43,557 nt of DNA, from assembly GCA_016929735.1 (NCBI GenBank), contig JAFGID010000185.1, forward strand, positions 1-43,557, given 5' to 3'. Source of the stretch: Ignavibacteriales bacterium. GTDB taxonomy: Bacteria > Bacteroidota > Ignavibacteria > Ignavibacteriales > Melioribacteraceae. Below are positions 26,078 through 34,709 of the stretch, piece by piece (the stretch's first letter is position 1; each line of letters opens with the position of its first letter). The position numbers were made by a program, and so were the translations under genes. Below the pieces are notes generated by a model, which did not search any database, had not been told where the DNA came from, and saw only the letters and a list, made by a program, of their open reading frames with translations.

Positions 26078-27511
26078 TTATTCAGGAAATACTATTACCT
26101 GTGAACGCAACGATTTTGGAAATTGGCTTTTCAATCCTTCTTTAGTCATCACAGCGGTTCCGATAAAATAGTCATTATATTTAACCAATTTTTGTCCTAG
26201 AGGTTCAATGATATTTTTAATAGTACCACCCGTGAAAAATATTTCCGAATCTTTTTTATTGTTAATATGAACAATATTTTTTGTTGCATATTCTCCAAAT
26301 ATTTTTACTCCGTTATAATATAAATTTGACCTACCGTGATTGTCCAAATATCCCAATTGTAAACCGAATTTATAAAAATTCTGGATTTCATCTTCGTACC
26401 AGTCATCATTTGCAAAATGAATATCATTTTTTCTGACAATAAATTTATAATTTTGAAATACATTATTTTGTATTCCATAATATTCTGAAAGTCCATTGAG
26501 AAATTCCGAAATAATTTTTTTATTACAACTAAGCAGATGTTCCGTTATTTTTGGCTTATCTGAATGTAAAATGTTTTTTTGTATCTGTTCTGTCTTCACA
26601 AGCTTAGCAACGAAAAATCCTTCCGAATTTATTTCCCAAGGAATTATTCTTTTTGTTCTTGCAAGTTCATCTGAAAATTTATTCTCTTGATAACTCGTAA
26701 AACCATTGTGAGATTTTACAGGCAATTTAATATCAACTAATTCTAAAGGATATTTATTTATGATTTTGTTAATCAACCATTCATTTTCTTCTACCGTCAT
26801 TGTGCAAGTTGAATAAACAATCTCACCACCAACTTTTAACATCTTAGCTGCACTCACCAGAAGATGATATTGAAGTTGCTGCAATCTTTCGATATGTTCT
26901 AAACTCCACCACTTGTTGATTTCATCATACTTGTTCAAAATCCCCAAACCGCTGCATGGAGCATCAACTAAAACTTTATCAAAATAATTATTGTAAAGAT
27001 TGCATAGGTTCTCACCTTTTTGAAAAAGGACGGCGGTATTGAGAAGATTAAATCTTTCTACGTTATTTATGAGACCCCTTATTCTTTTAGGGTTTACTTC
27101 ATTTGAAAATAATTTTCCACGATAGTTCATTAAATTTGCAATTTGTGTAGTCTTTGAACCAGGTGCAGCACATAGATCCAACACCTTTTCATTTTTATTT
27201 GGATTTAAAATAATTGGTGGTAGCATTGAAGATAAACTTTGAATGTAATAATAACCAAGAATGTATTCAATTGTTTTTCCAATAATGTTATCACCATTTT
27301 TGACTCGAAATGCTGATGGAATATTTTTTATCTCTTCTAATTCAATGCCGTATTTTTGTAAGTTTTGGACAATTTTATTTTCATCTGTTGTGCTGATAAG
27401 TCTAATGTAATATTTTCCTTCTTGCGAAGCATAATGTTCGTAGTTTTCTAAAAAGTTTTCGTCGTATAGTTGTAAAAAGTAATCCGATATGTTCTGGCTA
27501 AAATTGTTCAA
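26078..27511 (-). CDS. RsmF-like RNA cytosine-C5 methyltransferase
   Basis: A 477-residue NOL1/NOP2/Sun-family enzyme that methylates cytosine C5 in rRNA or tRNA using SAM. The SAM site is VLDLCAAPGSKTTQIA (about 110-125). The two catalytic cysteines are Cys186 in VDAPCSG and Cys236 in YSTCTMTVEENE. About 180 residues of C-terminal sequence end in a PUA-like RNA-binding region, as in the RsmF/YebU type rather than RsmB. The exact target base is unknown. It follows the hypothetical gene at 27519 after 7 bases, so the two are probably one operon. Confidence 0.9.
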   Translation of the reverse strand: MNNFSQNISDYFLQLYDENFLENYEHYASQEGKYYIRLISTTDENKIVQNLQKYGIELEEIKNIPSAFRVKNGDNIIGKTIEYILGYYYIQSLSSMLPPIILNPNKNEKVLDLCAAPGSKTTQIANLMNYRGKLFSNEVNPKRIRGLINNVERFNLLNTAVLFQKGENLCNLYNNYFDKVLVDAPCSGLGILNKYDEINKWWSLEHIERLQQLQYHLLVSAAKMLKVGGEIVYSTCTMTVEENEWLINKIINKYPLELVDIKLPVKSHNGFTSYQENKFSDELARTKRIIPWEINSEGFFVAKLVKTEQIQKNILHSDKPKITEHLLSCNKKIISEFLNGLSEYYGIQNNVFQNYKFIVRKNDIHFANDDWYEDEIQNFYKFGLQLGYLDNHGRSNLYYNGVKIFGEYATKNIVHINNKKDSEIFFTGGTIKNIIEPLGQKLVKYNDYFIGTAVMTKEGLKSQFPKSLRSQVIVFPE

Positions 27512-27518
27512 TTAAAAA

Positions 27519-27956
27519 TTATCCTTCTTTTCTGTATCTATGTAAATTCAATTTATTCATAATTTCTGTAAATATATGTTGTAGTATTTGTGACTCAGGA
27601 AAAGTATTCTTAAAATCATCACGTAATTTCTTGAATATTTCATCAAGATGATTTTCATAATTTTGAACTGTATTTATTAAATCAACTTTCTCTATTGGAA
27701 TTTTAATTTCCTTTGGTAAGTTTCTATTTGCATACAGAATATATTTTGCCGAGTTAAAATCATCTGTCAGGTAAAATACTTCTTTATCAACTGTCAATAT
27801 CTCATAACCACCGAATATCTCGTTTCCAAGAATCAATAATTTACCAGGCATTGAAAAACTTGTTATTTTAATTTTTTCAAGAAAATCGTCTGGAAAAATT
27901 TTCAATTCATCCTGAATGTTTTCTATCCAATTATTGACAAAATCCTTTTCATTCAT
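27519..27956 (-). CDS. Hypothetical protein upstream of RNA methyltransferase
   Basis: A 145-residue cytoplasmic-looking protein with no signal peptide or membrane helix and no family I recognise. It has a central beta-like segment (SMPGKLLILGNEIFGGYEIL) and a charged helical C-terminal half ending LNLHRYRKEG. It ends 7 bases before the RsmF-like gene and should be co-transcribed with it. A linked role in RNA or translation is possible but rests only on position. Confidence 0.65.
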   Translation of the reverse strand: MNEKDFVNNWIENIQDELKIFPDDFLEKIKITSFSMPGKLLILGNEIFGGYEILTVDKEVFYLTDDFNSAKYILYANRNLPKEIKIPIEKVDLINTVQNYENHLDEIFKKLRDDFKNTFPESQILQHIFTEIMNKLNLHRYRKEG

Positions 27957-28140
27957 CTTAGTCTATTTTTTTTTATTGCACTTTTAAATATAAAATTGTT
28001 ATAAGTATTTGTAAAACTTACTTTAAGAAAATTTACTAATAAGAAGAAATTTGACCTAATAAAGAATAAGATTTTTTTCATTATCATTCACTTGCTTATC
28101 TTTGCTGGTCAAATTTTCAAGACTTAATTGAAATTTAAAA

Positions 28141-29100
28141 ATGTTGAACATTATAATTCTAATCGGTGGATTTTTCCCTCTAATTTTCGGAGCAAATTAT
28201 TTAGTTGATTATGCTTCTTCTTTAGCAAAAAAATTGAACATACCAAATATTGTAATTGGTCTTACTATAGTTGCATTTGGAACTTCCGCTCCTGAGCTGA
28301 TTGTCAATTTATTTGCCTCATTAAATCACAATTCTGCTTTGGTATTAGGCAACGTTGTTGGCAGCAATCTTTTCAACGTGATGATGATCTTGGGCTTGTC
28401 TGCTGTTATTTATCCATTAGCAATTAAGTCGAACACTACGTGGATTGAAGTGCCGCTATGTTTTTTATCTGCCGCTTTGCTTTTTGTTGTTGCTAACGAT
28501 TCCATTATTGACGGTTTGGGGCAATCAATTGTTTCGAGAACGGATGGAATAATCTTATTATTCTTTTTTATAATATTCATCGTTTATAATATACGTGCAA
28601 TGCTGAGGGGTGAAATTTCGGATGAAATAGAAGTTAAGGATGCGAGCATATCAAAATCTCTTGTATTTATTTTGCTTGGAATATTGTTACTTGTTATAGG
28701 TGGGAAAGCAATTGAATATTCAGCAGTAGAAGTTGCAAGACTTTTAAATATTTCCGACAGAATAATTGCTTTAACAATCGTATCGGTTGGCACTTCGCTA
28801 CCTGAATTAGCTACATCAATTGTAGCAGCGAAAAAACGGAATACAGATATTGCGATTGGAAATATTGTTGGCTCAAATATCTTTAATGTATTTCTAATTC
28901 TTGGTGTAAGTTCGACTGTTTACCCTGTGATGGTTAGTCAAGAATCCAATCTTGATATGCTGTTGAATATATTTATATCACTACTACTTTTTATTTTCAT
29001 CTTTACTGGAAAGGGAAGAAGGATTGATAGATGGGAAGGTGGCTTGTTTGTTGCATTATATGTGATATATGTATTTCTAATATTAGTAATAAAAGGTTAA
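28141..29100 (+). CDS. Calcium/sodium antiporter (CaCA, YrbG-like)
   Basis: A 319-residue inner-membrane exchanger with two inverted repeats. Each carries the CaCA alpha signature: GTSAPELIVNLFASL with GNVVGSNLFNVM in the first, and GTSLPELATSIVAA with GNIVGSNIFNVF in the second. About ten helices are visible, and length is typical of the YrbG type. It probably exchanges Na+ or H+ for Ca2+ or a similar cation. It is divergent from the 27956 gene across 184 AT-rich bases, with TATCTTTG at 28097-28104 as a possible -7 element. Confidence 0.93.
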   Translation: MLNIIILIGGFFPLIFGANYLVDYASSLAKKLNIPNIVIGLTIVAFGTSAPELIVNLFASLNHNSALVLGNVVGSNLFNVMMILGLSAVIYPLAIKSNTTWIEVPLCFLSAALLFVVANDSIIDGLGQSIVSRTDGIILLFFFIIFIVYNIRAMLRGEISDEIEVKDASISKSLVFILLGILLLVIGGKAIEYSAVEVARLLNISDRIIALTIVSVGTSLPELATSIVAAKKRNTDIAIGNIVGSNIFNVFLILGVSSTVYPVMVSQESNLDMLLNIFISLLLFIFIFTGKGRRIDRWEGGLFVALYVIYVFLILVIKG

Positions 29101-29228
29101 GCATAAACTTTTAAGAATACACATTTAATTTTATCAATAATATTTGCCTCAATTTAGTAATTTTATTTTACCTCATTTATTGGTAATTTTGCCTTATAAA
29201 ATAATATTATTAATTATTCACAATTTAT

Positions 29229-29762
29229 ATGAATACATTTAGATATTCAACGTTTGCTAATTTTGTCTATTGGCAAGCGAATTTTCCGCTGTCAATAATA
29301 ACTTTATTACATGCGGTGGTAAGTGCAATGGTAATACCAGAAAAACCAATCTATATTATTTGGTTAATACTTGACCTTGCGATCGTTACTATTCTCAATT
29401 GGTTTTATTTTAGAAATTATAAAATATTTCCACGAAAAATTGATTTAACCGAGAAAGGAATTATTTGTTATGATTATATTTTCTCGAAGAAACAAATAAT
29501 AATCGATTTTGACGATATAAATGATATGAGAGGGGGACCACTTGCTGGAACGCAACATAAACCAATTTATATTTATTCGGATAAGAAAAATGCAGTTGTT
29601 GGGATTAAACCTCATCTGAAAAATTACAATCAATTTTTAACGCTAATACTAAGTAAAGTTAAGAAAGAGTTATATGATGATATAATTAACAGAGTGGATG
29701 AATTAGGAAAAATTCTTAAAAGCAAAAGAGAGAAAAGAAAATCAAAGAAAAAGAAAAAATAA
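29229..29762 (+). CDS. Small membrane protein with PH-like cytoplasmic domain
   Basis: A 177-residue protein with two hydrophobic helices (about 18-34 and 40-60) followed by a hydrophilic domain (about 70-150). The hydrophilic part has a beta pattern (KIDLTEKGIICYDYIFSKKQ, IYIYSDKKNAVVGIKP) recalling the YcxB/bPH-type domain behind paired membrane helices. The C-terminus is a very basic tail of Lys, Arg and Ser. The exact family is not certain. TAATTTTG at 29184-29191 may be a -7 promoter element. The TonB-type receptor gene starts 4 bases after the stop, so co-transcription is likely. Confidence 0.65.
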   Translation: MNTFRYSTFANFVYWQANFPLSIITLLHAVVSAMVIPEKPIYIIWLILDLAIVTILNWFYFRNYKIFPRKIDLTEKGIICYDYIFSKKQIIIDFDDINDMRGGPLAGTQHKPIYIYSDKKNAVVGIKPHLKNYNQFLTLILSKVKKELYDDIINRVDELGKILKSKREKRKSKKKKK

Positions 29763-29766
29763 TTTT

Positions 29767-31833
29767 ATGAAAAAATCTATCTACATTTTTTATATTTCTT
29801 TATTACTTGTAACAAATTGTTTCGGATTTTTTGATTTTAGTTTGCACTTGAATTTTGAATTACAAATTGTTGACACAAATAAAATTCAGGACACGACTTC
29901 TTTGCAGGATACAACAATAAAAATTGATACAACACAACAAGTAAGAGCCGATACACTTTTCCCAATTCAATTTTCAACAATTCAGTCTAAAGCACAATAC
30001 AGCACAATATTACATCGCGAGGAAATAAAATGGTATGATTATCGTTATCTTGGGGATATTTTTTCTTATCTACCTACTGGTTTTTTACAGGATTTAGGTT
30101 CGTTTGGACAACCAAGCGAAATTATTCTTTATGGGCTTGGTCATAATAACATTTCATACATCGCAGATGGAACTCCGATAAATAATAGAATTCAAAATTC
30201 GTTTGATGCAAATAATTTCTCATTAGAAATTATTGATTCACTTGAGGTGGTGCCCTTGCCTCGAGGTTTTCTATATGGTTCCCAAAATAATCCGATTTCA
30301 GTTAATTTTATTACTAAAGATGAAATTTCGCTGAGACCATTTTCGCGAATAAGATTTCATCAAGCACCTTACGAAGAAGGTATGATTGATGCAATGCTCA
30401 ATATGTATCCCTTTAAGAAAGTTAATTTTACTTTTCAACTTAGTAATTCGAGCATAGAACCTGTTGCAAGGTATGCAAGAAATAATTTATATGGTTATTC
30501 AAGTGCAGACGCAGGAATATGGATGCTCAATACAAAAATAAAATATTTTCTTTCTAATAAAATAAATTTTCTCGCTGGTTATCATTGGGTGAGCAGTAAG
30601 GTATTTTTGAATGGTGGGGCAATGAGTACAGATGGTTTAGATGAATTGCCTTACCAAGTGTTTTATGATTCAAGATATCAATTGCAAAACCAACATAATT
30701 TTAATCTTAAAGTTCTCACAAAATTTATAAAGTCCTTCCCCTCAACATTAAATTTGTATTATCACTACAATGAAATTAAATTCAGGCAAAATGAATATGA
30801 AGAAGCGATTGCAACACCAATTATTTTTGATGATAACAAATACCATCTGTTGGGTACCAATTTATACCAAAATCTGAATTTGAAATATTTTAATGGTGAA
30901 ATTATTTTAGGTTATGAATATGCAAAATATAAAACTGACTTATTAAACAATAATGAAAGTATATCAACCTCTTTTCTATCGGGTAAAATTAATTTCCCTT
31001 TAATGAAAGATTTGTTAATACCCAGTGTGTATGGAAAGATTTTATACCAACAAGAAAAAACATATCAGGGGTTGGGTGCTGATGTAAATTTAAATATTTC
31101 CAAGAAAGTAAATTTATATGTAGGCTTTTCATTTTTTGACAGGCCATTAAATATAATCGAAAAATATTTTTCAAATGCAACGATAGAGAAACAAAAATAC
31201 AAGGTATTTGAAATGGGTACCAAAGTAAATTTAGGTAAATTAAAAGCGAGCGCTTCATTTTTCACATCGAAAATAGAAAACAATTCTTTGCCTGTTATAA
31301 ATATTTATTCGGATACACTTCTTGTTACAAATGTTGGTTTTTATACTTTTGTTGAATCGGTACGAAGTGGTGTAAGTATAAATATCAGCTACAGTATATG
31401 GAAATTACTTTTTTCGTTTAACTCAACATACAATTATGCAAATGATGCTGAAAAGCTATATCGTGTTCCAGATATTACAGCAGTTGGTGGTGTTTATTAT
31501 GTTGACACTTTATTTGAGAAAAACTTAAAACTCAAAGCGGGATTAAATTTTAAATATTTCGGTAACAGGGATTATCAAATTTATGATTTTGAAAAAAATA
31601 TTTCTGCTTTGCATTATTTCCATCAATCTTTAGGAAATTTAAATTTTCTAAGTGCCACTTTATTCAAGCCAAAATTTCAAATAGATATTTTTATTGCAGG
31701 ACAAATAAAATCAAATGCAGTTCTATATTTTGTATTTGAAAATTTACTTAATCAAACAAATTATATAATACCATATTATCCCAAGCAGGAGCGAGGTATA
31801 AGATTTGGCTTCTCTTGGCAATTTTTAGATTAG
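29767..31833 (+). CDS. TonB-dependent receptor-like protein with divergent plug
   Basis: A 688-residue outer-membrane protein with a signal peptide (about 1-20) and a Thr/Asp/Gln-rich linker (about 33-62). A shortened plug-like region follows (about 85-185: ILYGLGHNNISYIADGTPIN, then IDSLEVVPLPRGFLYG). The long barrel (about 200-688) ends in FGFSWQFLD. It lacks the N-terminal carboxypeptidase-like domain of the receptor at 19942. The gene is followed after 17 bases by a type IX-secreted alpha-amylase with a strong ribosome binding site, so glycan or maltodextrin uptake is a reasonable guess. No SusD is present, and the plug is divergent. Confidence 0.75.
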   Translation: MKKSIYIFYISLLLVTNCFGFFDFSLHLNFELQIVDTNKIQDTTSLQDTTIKIDTTQQVRADTLFPIQFSTIQSKAQYSTILHREEIKWYDYRYLGDIFSYLPTGFLQDLGSFGQPSEIILYGLGHNNISYIADGTPINNRIQNSFDANNFSLEIIDSLEVVPLPRGFLYGSQNNPISVNFITKDEISLRPFSRIRFHQAPYEEGMIDAMLNMYPFKKVNFTFQLSNSSIEPVARYARNNLYGYSSADAGIWMLNTKIKYFLSNKINFLAGYHWVSSKVFLNGGAMSTDGLDELPYQVFYDSRYQLQNQHNFNLKVLTKFIKSFPSTLNLYYHYNEIKFRQNEYEEAIATPIIFDDNKYHLLGTNLYQNLNLKYFNGEIILGYEYAKYKTDLLNNNESISTSFLSGKINFPLMKDLLIPSVYGKILYQQEKTYQGLGADVNLNISKKVNLYVGFSFFDRPLNIIEKYFSNATIEKQKYKVFEMGTKVNLGKLKASASFFTSKIENNSLPVINIYSDTLLVTNVGFYTFVESVRSGVSINISYSIWKLLFSFNSTYNYANDAEKLYRVPDITAVGGVYYVDTLFEKNLKLKAGLNFKYFGNRDYQIYDFEKNISALHYFHQSLGNLNFLSATLFKPKFQIDIFIAGQIKSNAVLYFVFENLLNQTNYIIPYYPKQERGIRFGFSWQFLD

Positions 31834-31850
31834 AGATACAGGAGGATAAA

Positions 31851-34682
31851 ATGAAATTGAAAATTTTATTGTTTTTCACCATATTAGTATTGGGAGTTTT
31901 AAAAGGGCAGCTAATCACTTGGACACCTGTTAGTGTTACGGAAGATGATTCTGTCATAGTTTATTTTGATGCCACACAGGGTAGTGGCGGACTTGCCGGC
32001 TATACTGGTGATGTCTATGCTCACACCGGTGTATTAACAGATATTAGTGTAAACACAGGAGATTGGAAAGCAGTCAAAACTAATTGGGGACAAAATACCC
32101 CTGAAACAAAGTGCGAAAGAATAGCACCTGATTTGTATAAATTTGTAATTCGCCCTTCTGTTAAAGAATTTTATCCCCTTGACCCCGATGGTTCTGACGG
32201 AGAAGAATATTTATATATTGCTTTTGTATTTAGAAGTGCAACAAGTCCGTATCTTGAAGGTAAGACAGCTGACGGAGGTGATATATTCTTACCAATGGGA
32301 AGTATTGTTAAAATATTTTCACCAGAGGAAAAAATATTTTTTGTAGAAAGATATGACAATGTAACTATCAAGGCAATTGCTCACGAAAACAGTGATACAC
32401 TTAAATTATTTATAGACGATATCCTCGAAACTTATGTTTTAAGTGATACACTTGATTATATAATTTCCGCAGATGACTATGGAATTAAAAATGTAAAAGT
32501 GTCTGCATTCAATGACTCCGGATTTTTGGGCTCTGATTCATTCGCTTATGTGGTAAGTCCCCCGGTAACAAAAGAAAATTTACCTGCTAGCGTTTGTCAG
32601 GGAATAAACTATACAAGTGATACTTCTGTTGTGCTTGTTTTGTTTGCACCAAACAAGAAGAATGCTTTTGTGCTTGGTGATTTTAATGATTGGAAGGTTA
32701 ATTTAAATTATTATATGAAAAGGACACTTGACGATTCAACTTACTGGTTGCAAATTAATGGTCTAAATGTCGGAGAAGAATATGCATATCAGTATTTGGT
32801 TGACGAAGAATTATTCATTGCAGACCCTTACACAGATAAAATTCTCGATCCTTGGAATGATAAATATATCACAAGTGCAACTTACCCCGACTTAAAAGCA
32901 TATCCAACAGGAAAAGCAACGGGAATCGTTTCTGTATTGCAAACTGCACAAACTCCTCATGTATGGAATGATTCAAGTTTTATTCGTCCAGCTAAAACTG
33001 ATTTGGTGATTTACGAATTGTTGATTCGTGATTTCAGAAGTCAACATACTTTCCAATCTGTGATTGATAGTATTCCATATCTCAAACGGCTTGGTGTTAA
33101 TGCAATTGAATTGATGCCTGTAAATGAATTTGAAGGGAACAATAGTTGGGGTTATAATCCATCATTCTATTTTGCTCCAGATAAATATTATGGACCGAAA
33201 AATAAGCTTAAAGAACTGATTGATGTTTGTCATCAAAATGGAATTGCAGTTATTATGGATATTGTTTTAAATCATTCTTATGGTCAATCTCCACTTGTTA
33301 AACTTTATTGGGATGAAGTTAATAACCGACCGGCACCTGATAATCTTTGGTATAATTTTGTATCGCCTAATCCTGTTTATTCATGGGGATATGATTTCAA
33401 TCATCAGAGTCCTCATACAAAAGCGTTTGTTGATAGCGTGAATAAATATTGGTTAATTGAATATCATTTTGATGGTTTTAGATTTGATTTTACAAAGGGA
33501 TTTACAAATACCCCGGGTGACGGAAGTGGTTATGATTTACAAAGAATTAATATACTAAAAAGAATGGCTGATAAAATCTACGAAATTGATTCTACATATT
33601 ATGTTATACTAGAACATTTTGCTCCTAATACTGAAGAGATTGTATTATCTGATTATGGAATGATGTTGTGGGGAAATATGAATTATAATTACGGTGAAGC
33701 TTCAATGGGTTGGAATCAGAGCGGAAAATCAAATTTTCAAGGAGTTTCTTATAAATATAGAAACTGGAATTTCCCCCATCTTGTTGGCTATATGGAAAGT
33801 CACGATGAAGAAAGAATTATGTATAAAAATTTGAATTATGGAAATCTAAGTGGAACATACAATATAAAAAATTCTACAACGGCACTGAACCGCATAAAAT
33901 TGATATCAGCGTTTTTCTTTACTATTCCAGGACCTAAAATGATCTGGCAGTTTGAAGAACTCGGCTACGATTACTCAATTGATTACAACGGCAGAACAGG
34001 TGAAAAACCAATTCGTTGGGATTACTATCAGAATACAGAAAGAAAAAAGTTGTACAAGACGATGAAAGAATTAATTAATTTGAAGAAGAATTACGAAGTA
34101 TTTCGAACAGCCGATTTTTGGATTGATGTGGCAGATGAAACAAAAGAGATACATCTTAATCATCCGACTATGAATGTAACAATTCTCGGAAATTTCGATG
34201 TAATAAATCAATCAATGATACCAAATTTTCAGCATACAGGAACGTGGTATGAATTTTTTCGAGGCGATAGTATAATAGTTGCTGATACAGCTGCTTTAGT
34301 ATTTTTGAAACCCGGTGAATTCAGAATTTATACAACTGTTAAATTACCAACACCCGAAGAAGGAATTGCGACTGATATTAAAATATTAAAAGCAGAAATT
34401 ATAGAAGAATATCGGCTTGAACAGAACTATCCTAATCCATTTAATCCGAAAACTTTAATCCGCTATGCAATACCGTTAGATGTCAAAGGAAAAACGTCAA
34501 ATGTTTTATTGAAGGTTTATGATATTCTTGGACAAGAAGTTACAACTTTGGTTAATGAAGAAAAAGCTCCGGGAATTTACCAAGTTGAATTTAATGCAGG
34601 CAATTTAACAAGTGGAATCTATATGTACAGAATACAGGTGAATGATATTTTAATAACTAAGAAAATGATTTTGTTGAAGTGA
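31851..34682 (+). CDS. Secreted GH13 alpha-amylase-family enzyme with type IX sorting domain
   Basis: A 943-residue enzyme. A signal peptide (KILLFFTILVLGVLKGQ) is followed by an N-terminal beta domain that may bind starch (about 20-150). A CBM48-like module (about 255-340; VLFAPNKKNAFVLGDFNDW) precedes the GH13 catalytic barrel (about 375-760). Catalytic residues are visible: Asp546 in GFRFDFTKG (nucleophile), Glu588 in VILEHFAP (acid/base) and Asp652 in ESHDEER. Residues about 857-943 form a type IX sorting domain (NYPNPFNPKT, VYDILGQEV, TTLVNEEKAPG). It should be secreted or surface-bound and cleave alpha-1,4-glucans. AGGAGG at 31840-31845 fixes the start at ATG 31851; an in-frame TTG upstream lies inside the previous gene. 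Confidence 0.93.
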   Translation: MKLKILLFFTILVLGVLKGQLITWTPVSVTEDDSVIVYFDATQGSGGLAGYTGDVYAHTGVLTDISVNTGDWKAVKTNWGQNTPETKCERIAPDLYKFVIRPSVKEFYPLDPDGSDGEEYLYIAFVFRSATSPYLEGKTADGGDIFLPMGSIVKIFSPEEKIFFVERYDNVTIKAIAHENSDTLKLFIDDILETYVLSDTLDYIISADDYGIKNVKVSAFNDSGFLGSDSFAYVVSPPVTKENLPASVCQGINYTSDTSVVLVLFAPNKKNAFVLGDFNDWKVNLNYYMKRTLDDSTYWLQINGLNVGEEYAYQYLVDEELFIADPYTDKILDPWNDKYITSATYPDLKAYPTGKATGIVSVLQTAQTPHVWNDSSFIRPAKTDLVIYELLIRDFRSQHTFQSVIDSIPYLKRLGVNAIELMPVNEFEGNNSWGYNPSFYFAPDKYYGPKNKLKELIDVCHQNGIAVIMDIVLNHSYGQSPLVKLYWDEVNNRPAPDNLWYNFVSPNPVYSWGYDFNHQSPHTKAFVDSVNKYWLIEYHFDGFRFDFTKGFTNTPGDGSGYDLQRINILKRMADKIYEIDSTYYVILEHFAPNTEEIVLSDYGMMLWGNMNYNYGEASMGWNQSGKSNFQGVSYKYRNWNFPHLVGYMESHDEERIMYKNLNYGNLSGTYNIKNSTTALNRIKLISAFFFTIPGPKMIWQFEELGYDYSIDYNGRTGEKPIRWDYYQNTERKKLYKTMKELINLKKNYEVFRTADFWIDVADETKEIHLNHPTMNVTILGNFDVINQSMIPNFQHTGTWYEFFRGDSIIVADTAALVFLKPGEFRIYTTVKLPTPEEGIATDIKILKAEIIEEYRLEQNYPNPFNPKTLIRYAIPLDVKGKTSNVLLKVYDILGQEVTTLVNEEKAPGIYQVEFNAGNLTSGIYMYRIQVNDILITKKMILLK

Positions 34683-34709
34683 TTAATAACAAATTAATAT
34701 ATTTAAATT

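Noticed and set aside
31815..31850. Upstream TTG start for the alpha-amylase
   Set aside because: It lies inside the end of the receptor gene; AGGAGG six bases before ATG 31851 and the signal peptide that follows define the true start.
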